DNA of 64,000 bases, taken from contig OZ246981.1 of NCBI GenBank assembly GCA_965232455.1, positions 3,410,001 to 3,474,000 on the forward strand, given 5' to 3'. The DNA is from JBFGFX01 sp965232455. Lineage in GTDB: Bacteria; Pseudomonadota; Gammaproteobacteria; Steroidobacterales; Woeseiaceae. The notes under the pieces are model-generated. The model was not told where the DNA came from. It did no database searches and saw nothing but the letters and a program-made list of their open reading frames with translations. This document shows, one piece after another, positions 8,030-19,195 of the stretch; positions within the stretch are counted from its first letter, which is position 1; the number at the start of each line of letters is the position of its first letter. A program made the position numbers and the translations under genes.

Positions 8030-11000
8030 ATGAAAATGAACGGTAGAACCCCACGCCTGTCGACGAGCGTGCTCAAAAAAGTCGGCCAGGCGTGGTTAAC
8101 AGCTTTCATGCTGCTTTCCTTACCTGTTGCAGGATTCGCACAGGAAACGACGTCCGCGATTCGCGGCAATATTTTTGCGCCTGACGGCAGCCCCGAGGCC
8201 AACGCCTCGGTTCGGGTAACGGATACCCGCACCGGCCGGTCCCGCGTGACCACGACAAACGAATCGGGACGGTTTTTTGTCAGCGACCTGGACGTCGGCG
8301 GTCCCTACGAAATCTCGGTGTCCGCCGGGAACTACACTCCGCAGACCGTTACCGACGTCACGGTCGGCCTGGGCGAGACCTTCCAGTTCGATTTGACGCT
8401 TAGCAGTCAGACCATCGAAGAAATCGTCGTGACCGCGGCGGCGCTGCAAACCGTTCAGGTGGCCGTCGGTCCGTCAGCGACGTTCAGTTTCGACGACCTG
8501 CAGAACCTGCCGGCCATCAACCGCGACATCCGCGACATCGTGCGCGTAGATCCCCGCGTCTACGTCGACGAGGCGTTCGTCGACGCCGTGCAGTGCGTCG
8601 GCGCGAACCCGCGCTTCAACAGCCTGACGGTCGACGGCATCAAGCTGAACGACAACTTCGGACTGAACGCAACCGGCTTCCCCACGCAGCGGCAGCCGTT
8701 TCCGTTTGACGCAATCCAGAACGTGGCCGTCGAATTGGCGCCGTTCGACGTGCAGTACGGCAGCTTTACAGCGTGTAATACGAATGCCGTGACCACGTCG
8801 GGCACCAACGAGTATTCGGGCCGCGTCTGGTTCGACTACACCGACCAGTCTCTCATCGGCGACGAGCTCGAAGGTGACAAGATCGACACGGACGACTTTG
8901 ACGAGAAGCGGTTCGGCTTTTCCATCGGCGGCCCGATCCTTCGGGACAAGCTGTTCTTTTTCGCCGCCTACGAAAAACTGGAAACGGCCGACATCTTCAG
9001 CCGCTGCGCCGGCGACGAGAGCTGCGGCACGCCGGTACTCGGCGTCACGCGCGCTCAGTTGGACCGAATCGCGACCATTGCGCAAGACCTCTACGGTTAC
9101 GACCCGGGCGGCACGCTCACGACGGCGCCGAACGAAGACGAAAAATACCTGCTCCGGCTCGATTGGGACATCAATGAACAGCACCGGGCCGCACTGACCT
9201 ACAACTACAACGACGGCTTCAGCGTCACCGGCGCAGACCGGGACGCCGACGAGTTCGAGTTCGGCAATCACTTCTACGAAAGAGGCGCCGAGCTGGAAGC
9301 CTGGGCAGGTCAGCTCTTCTCCGATTGGACCGACAACTTCAGCACGGAGATTCGCGTTGGGTTCGCCGACGTCGATCCGCGCGTGGAAACGCTCAACAAC
9401 CAGGGATTCGGCGAGGTCAGAATCGAGACCTACGCCGACATCGACGGCGACGGCAACTTCGAGACCGCGGACGTCTTCCTCGGCGGCGACGATTCGCGCC
9501 AATCGAACGAACTCGAGTTCGATACGCTGAACCTCAAGTTCGCCGGCACCTATGCCTCGGGCGATCACGTCACCACCGTCGGCTTCGAGCGGGAAACGGT
9601 CAACATCTTCAACCTGTTCGTCCAGCATTCGATCGGTGAATACCGCTTCGACGAGTCGCGTACGGACCTGCTGGGCAATCCGGTAGGCTGTGACCCCACC
9701 CGACCCAGCGGCTGCATCGACCAGTTCGAGGCGTTCAGCCCGGACGACATTTATTACGGAAACGCCGGCGGGACGCTGGATCCGAACGACGCGGCCGCCG
9801 ACTTCGGTTACTCGGTGAACACCCTTTACGCACAGGACGAGTTCACGTTTCCCGACGGTCGTCTGACCCTGGTGGCAGGACTGCGTTACGACTGGTACGA
9901 GAGCAACGACCTGCCGAACGAGAACGGCAACTTCGTCTCGCGCACGGGATTCAGCAATCGCAACAACCTGGACGGCGAGTCGCTGCTGCAGCCCCGCCTG
10001 GGCTTCAACTGGGCGTTCAGCGATACACTGAGCTTCCGCGGCGGCGCCGGCTTGTACAGCGGCGGCAACCCCAACGTCTGGCTCGGCAACGTGTATCAGA
10101 ACGACGGCTTCACGCAGGTCCAGGTCCGGGAATTCGACGGCGGCGTTCAGGATCTGAACATCGATCCGGCGCAAAGCCTGCAGACCATTCCCCTGGGTCT
10201 CGACGGCAACGGGCGGCCGATTTTCGACGCGCCGCAGACCATGATCAACGGGGTCGCCGGAGGTACGGCCGACAGTTTCGTCGACGCGCTGGACCCGGAC
10301 TTCGAGATTCCAAAGAACTGGAAATTCTCGCTGGGCAGCACCTGGCTGTTCGACGCACCGGGATTCCTCGGCGACGGATACACGCTGAACGCCGACCTCA
10401 TCTACAGCCGGGCCGACGACTCGCCGATCATTTTCGACGACCGGCTGGTCAACGTCGGAACGGCTCCGGACGGCAGACCGATCTACTTCGAGACGGACAA
10501 GAGTGTTCCGGGCTGCGCCGAGGATCCGCTGGCGGATCCAGGCGCATGCGGCCGCAGCAACTCCGAATACATCCTCACCAACGTTCAAGGGGATGACGCG
10601 GAATCCTTGAGCCTCTCGTTTGCGCTCAGTAAAACGCACGACTGGGGCCTGGACTGGACGTTCGGTTACGCCTACACGGAATCGGACGACGTTTCGCCCA
10701 TGACGAGCTCGACCTCGGGATCGAACTACTTCAACCTCGCGGTCTCGGATCCGAACGACCCCGGCCGCTCGACGTCGAACTACGAGATCCCCCACCGCTT
10801 CATCCTGCGCCTGAGCTATCAGCGGGAGTTCTTCGGCGACAACGTGACGCGCTTTACGCTGTTCGGCGCGAGCAACGAAGGACGTCCGTTCAGCTACACG
10901 TTCTCCGACCAGGAGATGTTCGTTCTGGGACCGTTCGATCCGGACGACGACCGCAGTCTGCTCTACATGCCGGACGGCCCGAACGATCCGCTGGTGACGT

Positions 11001-11413
11001 TTGGCCCGGACTTCGATCAGACGGCGTTTTTCGATTTTGCTGCACGAAGGGGAATCGACAAGTACGCCGGCCGCATCGTGCCGCGTAACGCGTTCAACAG
11101 CGACTGGTGGACGAAGTTCGATCTGCGCATCAGCCAGGAGATCCCCGGCTTCGGCAGCGACCACAAGGCGACGGCCTTCCTGATCGTCGACAACCTCACG
11201 AACCTGTTGAACGACGACTGGGGCGTGTTGAAGGAACGCAGCTTCCCGCGCACCGCGGCGATCGTCGAAGCAAGCCTGGTGGACGTGAACGGCACGCCGG
11301 ACGACTTCTCCGACGACGTCTACTCCTTCGACGAGTTCTTCACGCAGGGCCTGAGCCGTTCGTCGAGCGCGTCGCTGTGGTCCATTCGCGTCGGGTTCAA
11401 CTACAACTTCTAA
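8030..11413 (+). CDS. Oar-like TonB-dependent receptor with carboxypeptidase-regulatory-like domain
   Basis: A 1127-residue outer-membrane protein. It has a signal peptide (1-38, VAGFAQ), then a CarboxypepD_reg-like beta-sandwich (about 42-120, IRGNIFAPDGSPEANASV...), a TonB-box-like EEIVVTA, an atypical plug (NRDIRDIVRVDPRVYVDE...), and a large barrel. This order is that of the Oar/SusC-like receptors, usually linked to large substrates such as peptides, glycans or adhesins. An acidic loop DIDGDGNFETAD (nt 9437-9472) looks like a calcium-binding EF-hand/dockerin loop. Several cysteine pairs occur in extracellular loops (CAGDESC, CDPTRPSGC, CAEDPLADPGAC), suggesting disulfides. The ATG at 8030 follows AGCGGGGA; an upstream ATG at 7997 is possible. 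Monocistronic, with a terminator at 11439. Confidence 0.92.
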   Translation: MKMNGRTPRLSTSVLKKVGQAWLTAFMLLSLPVAGFAQETTSAIRGNIFAPDGSPEANASVRVTDTRTGRSRVTTTNESGRFFVSDLDVGGPYEISVSAGNYTPQTVTDVTVGLGETFQFDLTLSSQTIEEIVVTAAALQTVQVAVGPSATFSFDDLQNLPAINRDIRDIVRVDPRVYVDEAFVDAVQCVGANPRFNSLTVDGIKLNDNFGLNATGFPTQRQPFPFDAIQNVAVELAPFDVQYGSFTACNTNAVTTSGTNEYSGRVWFDYTDQSLIGDELEGDKIDTDDFDEKRFGFSIGGPILRDKLFFFAAYEKLETADIFSRCAGDESCGTPVLGVTRAQLDRIATIAQDLYGYDPGGTLTTAPNEDEKYLLRLDWDINEQHRAALTYNYNDGFSVTGADRDADEFEFGNHFYERGAELEAWAGQLFSDWTDNFSTEIRVGFADVDPRVETLNNQGFGEVRIETYADIDGDGNFETADVFLGGDDSRQSNELEFDTLNLKFAGTYASGDHVTTVGFERETVNIFNLFVQHSIGEYRFDESRTDLLGNPVGCDPTRPSGCIDQFEAFSPDDIYYGNAGGTLDPNDAAADFGYSVNTLYAQDEFTFPDGRLTLVAGLRYDWYESNDLPNENGNFVSRTGFSNRNNLDGESLLQPRLGFNWAFSDTLSFRGGAGLYSGGNPNVWLGNVYQNDGFTQVQVREFDGGVQDLNIDPAQSLQTIPLGLDGNGRPIFDAPQTMINGVAGGTADSFVDALDPDFEIPKNWKFSLGSTWLFDAPGFLGDGYTLNADLIYSRADDSPIIFDDRLVNVGTAPDGRPIYFETDKSVPGCAEDPLADPGACGRSNSEYILTNVQGDDAESLSLSFALSKTHDWGLDWTFGYAYTESDDVSPMTSSTSGSNYFNLAVSDPNDPGRSTSNYEIPHRFILRLSYQREFFGDNVTRFTLFGASNEGRPFSYTFSDQEMFVLGPFDPDDDRSLLYMPDGPNDPLVTFGPDFDQTAFFDFAARRGIDKYAGRIVPRNAFNSDWWTKFDLRISQEIPGFGSDHKATAFLIVDNLTNLLNDDWGVLKERSFPRTAAIVEASLVDVNGTPDDFSDDVYSFDEFFTQGLSRSSSASLWSIRVGFNYNF

Positions 11414-11770
11414 GAAAAAGAAGCATCGATAGAAGACTAAGGGCGGCCTCGAGCCGCCCTTTTTTTTCTCGAAACAGGCGACCTCTTCAAAAAAACGCCG
11501 CAGCCGGAGAGGATCAGGACGACGAAGATGCAAATAGCTCTGACGGCCATGCTTTGCCTTTTCGCGAGAACGTGAACGGAGGGTAGTTCTGCACAGGTGG
11601 CGGCCAAGATGCGATTCCGGGAAGCCGCGACGACGCCCCGGGCATCTCTTGTTTCGCCCAACCCCAACTAAATCAGCAACATAGAGACCCCTCGAATAGC
11701 CCGGACCGTGCCGATCATGCTACTCTGGACCCTTCGTTCGGCCACGGAGCCGTCGCGACAACGGACCGGT
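11414..11770. other. Intergenic stretch of 357 nt
   Basis: Holds the terminator of the receptor gene at its left end and, at its right end, the presumed promoter of the nucleotidase-pyrimidine operon. I see no convincing -35/-10 pair or gene. A minus-strand frame encoding a tiny lipoprotein-like peptide was considered and rejected. Confidence 0.6.
11439..11468 (+). terminator. Rho-independent terminator after the Oar-like receptor
   Basis: Stem GGGCGGC/GCCGCCC (11441-11447 with 11453-11459), loop CTCGA, flanked by AA on the left and a run of eight or more T on the right. Confidence 0.93.
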
Positions 11771-12571
11771 ATGACAGGAATCAACAGCCCCAATCTTGTG
11801 CTTCTTTTTGGCCTGGCGCTAATCCCCGCCTGCACCCACCAGGAAGACAACACCCCGCACCCGGGCATACGCTGGGTGCAAACCGCCGCAGAATTCGATG
11901 CGCTGTCGCTGCAGGCTTACCGCACGGCCGCCCGGCAACTCGATGCGAAAATCGCCGATACGTCCTGGAGCGCGCTGCCCGATCAGACCGACGCGGCCGA
12001 TCTGCCGCCCGCGATCATCTTCGACGTGGACGAAACCGTCGTCAGCAACGTCGAGTTTCAGGCCACGCTGATACCGCCCTTCCAGGAGATCAAACTCTAT
12101 CGCTGGAGCCGCGACAACGTCGCCGATCCGATTGCCGGATTTGCGGAGTTTGCGGCGCTGGCCCAGAGCAACGGCGTCGAGCTGTTTTTTGTCACGAACC
12201 GCGGCTGCGAACGCATCGACGGCATCGACGATCCCTGTCACTACGACGCCGTGACGCGGCAGGACATCGAGGAATCAGGATTCACCACCGACCGCGACCA
12301 CGTCATGCTCGCCTATGAAAAACGTGAATGGAGTAAAGAGAAAAAAATCCGCCGCGACGCCGTTGCCCGCAATCATCGCGTCATCATGCTGTTCGGTGAC
12401 GATCTCGGCGACTTCATAGCCTGCACGCGGCGGCGCGCGCTTGCGCCGTGCACCGAGGGCGCAACGATCGCCAATCGGCGCCGGGCCGCAATGGAATACG
12501 GTGACTACTGGGGTAACGGCTGGTACGTGTTACCGAACCCGATGCACGGTTCGTGGACGTCGGTGCAATAG
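11771..12571 (+). CDS. 5'-nucleotidase, lipoprotein e(P4) / class C acid phosphatase family
   Basis: A 266-residue HAD-superfamily phosphatase predicted to sit at the outer membrane as a lipoprotein (signal segment NLVLLFGLALIPAC, C21). The HAD nucleophile motif is IIFDVDETVVSN (D85 and D87), followed by the cap segment and motif II FFVTNRGC; motif III/IV lies around IMLFGDDLGDF. Family members strip phosphate from nucleoside monophosphates and NMN at the cell surface so that nucleosides can be imported. It ends 72 nt before the beta-ureidopropionase gene, on the same strand and with no terminator between, so it probably heads the pyrimidine operon. An upstream start at 11708 would add 21 residues before the signal peptide and is unlikely. 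Confidence 0.9.
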   Translation: MTGINSPNLVLLFGLALIPACTHQEDNTPHPGIRWVQTAAEFDALSLQAYRTAARQLDAKIADTSWSALPDQTDAADLPPAIIFDVDETVVSNVEFQATLIPPFQEIKLYRWSRDNVADPIAGFAEFAALAQSNGVELFFVTNRGCERIDGIDDPCHYDAVTRQDIEESGFTTDRDHVMLAYEKREWSKEKKIRRDAVARNHRVIMLFGDDLGDFIACTRRRALAPCTEGATIANRRRAAMEYGDYWGNGWYVLPNPMHGSWTSVQ

Positions 12572-12643
12572 ACTCGACAAAAGTCACGCCCGAACGGACC
12601 CGGAAAACGATTGTAAACAACAAAAGAATCTTGAGAGGTCACT

Positions 12644-13519
12644 ATGGCAAAACTCAAATGCGGATTGATCCAGATGGGTCTCAAAGGAGATCCGCGCTCG
12701 ATGGGGCCGGAGGAAATCCGGGACCTCATGATCGAGGCTCACATCCCTATGATCGACGACGCCGGCAGGCAGGGGGTGCAGGTTTTGTGTTTCCAGGAGA
12801 TCTTTACACAGCCCTATTTTTGTCCGAGCCAGGACCGCAAGTGGTATGCCGCGGCCGAAAAGATTCCCGACGGTCACACGACAAAACTGATGCAGGACTA
12901 TGCCAGGAAACACCGCATGGTGATCGTCGTGCCCATTTACGAAGAAGAGCTTCCGGGTATCTATTACAACACGGCGGCCGTGATTGACGCCGACGGCACG
13001 TTCCTCGGCAAATACCGCAAGACGCACATCCCCCAGGTCGATCCGGGTTTTTACGAAAAGTTCTTTTTCAAACCCGGCGATTTGGGTTATCCGGTATTCG
13101 ACACGGCCTACGTCAAGCTGGGCGTGTACATCTGCTACGACCGGCACTTCCCCGAAGGCTGGCGCGCACTCGCGCTGAACGGCGCCGAGTACATCGTCAA
13201 TCCATCGGCGACGGTTGCCGGTTTGAGCAAATACCTTTGGGAACTCGAACAGCCCGCGTCCGCCGCGGCAAACGGCGTGTTCATCGGCGCCATCAACCGC
13301 ATCGGCACCGAGGAACCCTGGGCGGAAGACATGGGTGAGTTTTACGGCTCAACCTACATCGTGAACCCGCGCGGCGAGATCGAAGCCCAGGCGAGTTACG
13401 ACCGGGACGAACTCCTGGTCCACGAAATCGACCTGGACATGGTCCGCGAGGTGCGCAACACCTGGCAGTTCTTCCGCGACCGCAGGCCCGAAACCTACGA
13501 TCGGCTGACCGATCACTGA
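12644..13519 (+). CDS. Beta-ureidopropionase (N-carbamoyl-beta-alanine amidohydrolase), nitrilase superfamily
   Basis: Cytoplasmic carbon-nitrogen hydrolase of 291 residues. The nitrilase catalytic triad is clear: E52 in FQEIF, K126 in KYRKTHIP, and nucleophile C164 in YICYDRHFPE. In this context it should hydrolyse N-carbamoyl-beta-alanine (from uracil) and N-carbamoyl-beta-aminoisobutyrate (from thymine) to the beta-amino acid, CO2 and ammonia. N-carbamoylputrescine amidase is a close relative and an alternative by sequence alone, but the adjacent dihydropyrimidinase and preTA genes favour the pyrimidine role. A GAGAGG ribosome site precedes the ATG. Confidence 0.92.
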   Translation: MAKLKCGLIQMGLKGDPRSMGPEEIRDLMIEAHIPMIDDAGRQGVQVLCFQEIFTQPYFCPSQDRKWYAAAEKIPDGHTTKLMQDYARKHRMVIVVPIYEEELPGIYYNTAAVIDADGTFLGKYRKTHIPQVDPGFYEKFFFKPGDLGYPVFDTAYVKLGVYICYDRHFPEGWRALALNGAEYIVNPSATVAGLSKYLWELEQPASAAANGVFIGAINRIGTEEPWAEDMGEFYGSTYIVNPRGEIEAQASYDRDELLVHEIDLDMVREVRNTWQFFRDRRPETYDRLTDH

Positions 13520-13542
13520 ATCACACCGGCGGGAACGCTTGC

Positions 13543-15026
13543 ATGACCGAATCGAACAGCGAAAGCGCGGTAATCCAGGTTGGCGACCTCTATGAGCTCG
13601 AGGTCGGCGACGACCTTGCCGCAAGCCCGCGTTTCAACGACGACATCGCGCCGACCCGGGCCGCGCAGCGAACCTGGACGAAATGGAACGTCGCCTCGCT
13701 CTGGGTCGGCATGGCCATCTGTGTCCCCACCTACACGCTGGGCGGCGTGCTGACCTCCTATTTCGGGCTGTCGGTCAGCGAAGCGCTGTGGACCATACTC
13801 GCGGCCAACGTCGTCGTGCTGATCCCGCTCACGCTGAACGCGTACCCGGGCACCCGTTACGGCATCCCCTGCCCGGTCGTCCTGCGCGCTTCGTTCGGCA
13901 TCATCGGCTCGAACGTGCCGGCGCTGATCCGCGCCGTCGTCGCCTGCGGCTGGTTCGGCGTGCAGACGCTGTTCGGCGGCATCGCCATTCATTTGCTGCT
14001 GTCGGCGCTGTTCGACGGCTGGGCGAGCCTCGGCGGCACCGGTGAGGTCATCGGTTTTTTCATTTTCTGGGCGGCCAACATCTGGGTGGTCATCCGCGGC
14101 TCGGAGTCCATCAAACACCTGGAAACGCTGGCGGCGCCACTGCTGCTGACCGTCGCGATCGGCCTCACGGTATGGGCCTTTCCCAAGGTGTCCATCCCCG
14201 AGCTGCTTGCGACACCGCCCGACCGTCCCGAAGGCGCGCCGTTCATCGGTTATTTCATGGCGGGGCTCACGGCGATGGTCGGTTTCTGGGCCACGCTCTC
14301 GCTCAATATTCCCGACTTCAGCCGCTACGCCGACTCGCAGCGCAGCCAGGTACTGGGGCAGATCATCGGACTGCCGCTGACGATGTTCCTGTTTTCGGGT
14401 CTTGGCGTTCTGCTCACCGCGGCCTCGGTCAATCTGGTCGGCGAGACCATTTCCGACCCGATCAACCTGATCGGCCGAATCGACAGCACGGGCTGGGTGG
14501 TCGTCGCGATGCTGATGATCATCCTGGCGACAATTTCGACCAACACGGCCGCAAACATCGTCTCACCCACGAACAGTTTTCAGAACGTCGCACCGAAATA
14601 CATCAGCGAAAGCCGCGGGGTTCTGCTCACGGGCTTCATCGGTATCCTGCTGATGAGCTGGGAGCTGCTGAAGAAGCTCGGCTGGCTGGACTCGGACGTC
14701 AGCGTCGAAAGCCTTTATTCAAACTGGCTGGTCGGCTATTCCAGCCTGCTCGGCCCGATCGCCGGCATCATGATCGTCGACTATTTTGCCGTCAAAAATC
14801 AGTCTTACGACATCATGGCGCTCTATAAGGATCACGCCGGTTATCCCGCCTGGAACACGGCCGGTTTCGTCGCCTTTCTCGTGCCGGTTGCGCTGACGGT
14901 GGTCGCCATCGTCACGGGACGGCTAAGCTGGTTTTATACTTACGGTTGGTTCACGGGCTCCATCCTCGGCGGGCTGATTTATTATCTGATGAGCCGGTCC
15001 GAGCCGAACAACGCAGGGAGTTTGAC

Positions 15027-15030
<4 letters not shown>
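13543..15030 (+). CDS. NCS1-family nucleobase:cation symporter
   Basis: A 495-residue inner-membrane permease with about 12 hydrophobic helices and the NCS1 landmarks: N-terminal NVASLWVGMAICVPTYTLG, TRYGIPCPVVLRASFG and SLNIPDFSRYADSQ. Family members import uracil, hydantoins, allantoin, cytosine or thiamine with Na+ or H+. Its position between beta-ureidopropionase and dihydropyrimidinase points to uracil/thymine or dihydropyrimidine uptake. Its stop overlaps the dihydropyrimidinase start by ATGA, so the two are translationally coupled. Confidence 0.93.
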
Positions 15031-16466
<1,436 letters not shown>

Positions 16467-16508
16467 GGTGGACGCCAACAGACACAGCGGGACCGGCCCG
16501 GGACGGCG

Positions 16509-17861
16509 ATGAGCGGCAAACCGGAAAATGGCGGCGATATCCGCAGCGGCCGCTTGCCCAAGGCGGAAATCGACCGCAACTTCGAGGACGTCGCCCCGCC
16601 GCTGACGCGTTCGGAGGCGCTGATCGAGGCGGACCGCTGTTACTTCTGTTATGACGCGCCCTGCACGACCGCCTGCCCGACCGACATCGACATCCCGGGT
16701 TTCATCCAGAAAATCCGCAGCGACAACGTCACCGGCTCCGCGCAGACGATCCTGCGCGAAAACATCATGGGCGGCATGTGCGCGCGCGTTTGTCCCACCG
16801 AAGTGCTGTGCGAAGAGGTCTGCGTGCGCAACACGCACGAGGACCAGCCGGTCAGGATCGGCCTGCTGCAACGTTACGCCACCGATCCGGTGCTGGCCGA
16901 GGGCAGGCAGCTATTCCCGAGGGCGGCGGACAGCGGCAAAACGGTTGCGGTCGTCGGCGGCGGCCCCGCGGCGCTGTCCTGCGCGCACCGCCTGTCGGTG
17001 CTCGGACATAGCGTCGAGCTATTCTGCCGCGACGAGAAGCTCGGCGGCCTCAACGAATACGGCATTGCGGCGTACAAGACCGTCGACGAATTTGCCCAGC
17101 GCGAGGTCGACTACATCCTCGCCGTCGGCGGCATCGAAGTCAGCACCGGCGTGTCACTGGGCAAGGAGCTGAGCCTCGACGGCCTGCGGAAGGAGTATGA
17201 TGCGGTGTTCCTCGGCGTCGGTCTCGGCGGCGTCAACCAGCTCGGCATCGACAACGAAAACGCCGACGGCGTGCTGAACGCGGTCGACTACATCGCCGAG
17301 CTGCGCCAGGCAGTGAACAAACACGAGCTCCCGGTCGGCAGGCGCGTGGTCGTCATCGGCGGCGGCATGACAGCCATCGACATCGCGGTACAAAGCAAAC
17401 GGCTCGGCGCGGAATTTGTCGACATCGTTTACCGTCGCGGGGCGGAGCACATGGGTGCGAGCCGCCACGAGCAGGAACTCGCACAAACCGGCGGCGTATC
17501 GATCCGTCACTGGGCGCAGCCGGTGAAGATACTGGCGGACGGACACATCACCGGCGTGGAGTTCGAGCGCACCCGGCTGGCGGACGACGGCTCGCTGACC
17601 GGCAGCGGTGAAACCTGGTCGATCGAGGCCGACGTGGTGTTCAAGGCGGTCGGGCAGACGCTGTCCGGAGACCCGATCGACGGCGCCCTGGAGCGCAAAC
17701 GCGGCAAGCTCAAAGTGGACGATCGTCGCCGCACCTCGCTCGACGGCGTCTGGGCCGGCGGCGACTGCGTCTACGGCCACGAGGACCTGACGGTGTCAGC
17801 CGTTCAGGACGGAAAAATCGCCGCGATCGACATCGATCGCGCGCTGCGCGACGGCGCATAA
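16509..17861 (+). CDS. preT: NAD(P)-dependent dihydropyrimidine dehydrogenase subunit PreT
   Basis: The 450-residue flavoprotein subunit that passes electrons between NAD(P)H and the PreA subunit. The N-terminal cysteine-rich domain (CYFCYDAPCTTACP, then CARVCPTEVLCEEVC) binds [4Fe-4S] clusters, as in the GltD/DPD N-terminal half. Two Rossmann motifs follow: VAVVGGGPAALSCAH for FAD and VVVIGGGMTAIDIA for the pyridine nucleotide. The C-terminal GVWAGGDCVYGHEDLTVSAVQDG is the usual FAD-binding end. It lies 42 nt after dihydropyrimidinase and 23 nt before preA. Confidence 0.95.
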   Translation: MSGKPENGGDIRSGRLPKAEIDRNFEDVAPPLTRSEALIEADRCYFCYDAPCTTACPTDIDIPGFIQKIRSDNVTGSAQTILRENIMGGMCARVCPTEVLCEEVCVRNTHEDQPVRIGLLQRYATDPVLAEGRQLFPRAADSGKTVAVVGGGPAALSCAHRLSVLGHSVELFCRDEKLGGLNEYGIAAYKTVDEFAQREVDYILAVGGIEVSTGVSLGKELSLDGLRKEYDAVFLGVGLGGVNQLGIDNENADGVLNAVDYIAELRQAVNKHELPVGRRVVVIGGGMTAIDIAVQSKRLGAEFVDIVYRRGAEHMGASRHEQELAQTGGVSIRHWAQPVKILADGHITGVEFERTRLADDGSLTGSGETWSIEADVVFKAVGQTLSGDPIDGALERKRGKLKVDDRRRTSLDGVWAGGDCVYGHEDLTVSAVQDGKIAAIDIDRALRDGA

Positions 17862-17884
17862 GACAGCCAAGAGGCAGGCGACAC

Positions 17885-19180
17885 ATGGCGGACCTCAGCA
17901 CGGATTTTCTAGGCATCAGCTCTCCGAACCCTTTCTGGCTCGCCTCCGCGCCGCCGACGGACAAAGCCTACAACGTCAACCGCGCGTTCGAGGCCGGCTG
18001 GGGCGGCGCCGTCTGGAAAACGCTCGGCGAAGATCCGCCGATCGTCAACGTAAACGGACCGCGTTACGGCGCGCTGCACAGCAACGACCGGCGCGTGATC
18101 GGTTTCAACAACATCGAGCTCATCACGGACCGGCCGCTCGCCGTCAACCTGGACGAAATACGGCAGATCAAAAAGGACTGGCCCGACCGGGCGCTGATCG
18201 CGTCGGTGATGCTGCCCATGAACGAGAAAACCTGGGCCAAATACCTGCCGATGATCGAAGACACCGGCGTCGACGGCTTCGAGCTGAACTTCGGCTGCCC
18301 GCACGGCATGTCCGAGCGCGGCATGGGTGCGGCCGTCGGCCAGGTGCCCGAATACATCCAGATGGCCACGGAGTGGGCAAAAGCCTTCGCGCGCGCGCCG
18401 GTCATCGTCAAGCTCACGCCGAACGTGACCAACATCCTGCCGCCGGCCAAAGCCGCGGCCGACGGCGGTGCCGACGCCGTCTCGCTGATCAACACGGTAA
18501 ATTCGATCATGCGGGTCGACTACGACACGCTGACGATGTATCCCGCCACCGACGGCATGGGCTCACACGGCGGCTACTGCGGCCAGGCAGTCAAACCCAT
18601 CGCGCTGCACATGGTCGCGGAGATTGCGCGCAATCCGGAAACCCGCGAGATCCCCATTTCGGGCATCGGCGGCATCGGCGACTGGCGCGATTCGGTCGAC
18701 TTCCTGGCGCTCGGCGCGTCCAACGTCCAGGTCTGCACGGCCGCGATGGTCTACGGTTTCAAGATCATCGACGACCTCACCGACGGACTGAGCCGTTTTC
18801 TCGACGAAAAAGGCATGACGCGCGTGAGCGACCTCGTCGGCAAGGCCGTGCCTAGCGTCACGGACTGGCAGTACCTGAACCTGAATCACGTCGACAAAGC
18901 GGTGATCGATCAGGACCTTTGCATAAAATGCGGCCGCTGCCACATTGTCTGCGAAGACACGTCACACCAGGCGATCACGCACACCGTCAACGGCGAACGG
19001 CGGTTCGAGGTGATCGACGACGAGTGTGTCGGCTGCAATCTCTGCGTCAGCGTCTGTCCCGTCGACGGCTGTATCACGATGCAGCCGTTTACCGAAGGCA
19101 TCGATCCACGCACCGGCGAGGCGATCAAACCGGGCAAGGCCGACTGGACGACGCACCCGAACAACCCGATGCGCAAATAG
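17885..19180 (+). CDS. preA: NAD(P)-dependent dihydropyrimidine dehydrogenase subunit PreA
   Basis: The 431-residue catalytic subunit that reduces uracil/thymine to the 5,6-dihydro base. It is a dihydroorotate-dehydrogenase-like FMN barrel with the active-site loop NFGCPHGMSERGMG (general-acid cysteine C138, as in NLSCPHGM of mammalian DPD), KLTPNVTN and GIGGIGDW. A C-terminal ferredoxin-like domain has CIKCGRCHIVC and CVGCNLCVSVCPVDGC, giving two [4Fe-4S] clusters. An AGAGGCAGG ribosome site precedes the ATG. Cytoplasmic, with PreT as partner. Confidence 0.96.
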   Translation: MADLSTDFLGISSPNPFWLASAPPTDKAYNVNRAFEAGWGGAVWKTLGEDPPIVNVNGPRYGALHSNDRRVIGFNNIELITDRPLAVNLDEIRQIKKDWPDRALIASVMLPMNEKTWAKYLPMIEDTGVDGFELNFGCPHGMSERGMGAAVGQVPEYIQMATEWAKAFARAPVIVKLTPNVTNILPPAKAAADGGADAVSLINTVNSIMRVDYDTLTMYPATDGMGSHGGYCGQAVKPIALHMVAEIARNPETREIPISGIGGIGDWRDSVDFLALGASNVQVCTAAMVYGFKIIDDLTDGLSRFLDEKGMTRVSDLVGKAVPSVTDWQYLNLNHVDKAVIDQDLCIKCGRCHIVCEDTSHQAITHTVNGERRFEVIDDECVGCNLCVSVCPVDGCITMQPFTEGIDPRTGEAIKPGKADWTTHPNNPMRK

Positions 19181-19195
19181 AGCAGGCACATCTCG

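Noticed and set aside
8474..11533. A 1019-codon open frame antisense to the Oar-like receptor
   Set aside because: Arginine/valine/glutamate-rich and without domains; a by-product of GC-rich codon use on the real strand.
11437..11667. Minus-strand frame that could encode a tiny lipoprotein (from an ATG at 11550, with LILSGC)
   Set aside because: Its C-terminal end is read through the terminator of the Oar-like receptor, there is no good ribosome site, and the peptide lacks the GPLYLP-type motif of known small lipoproteins.
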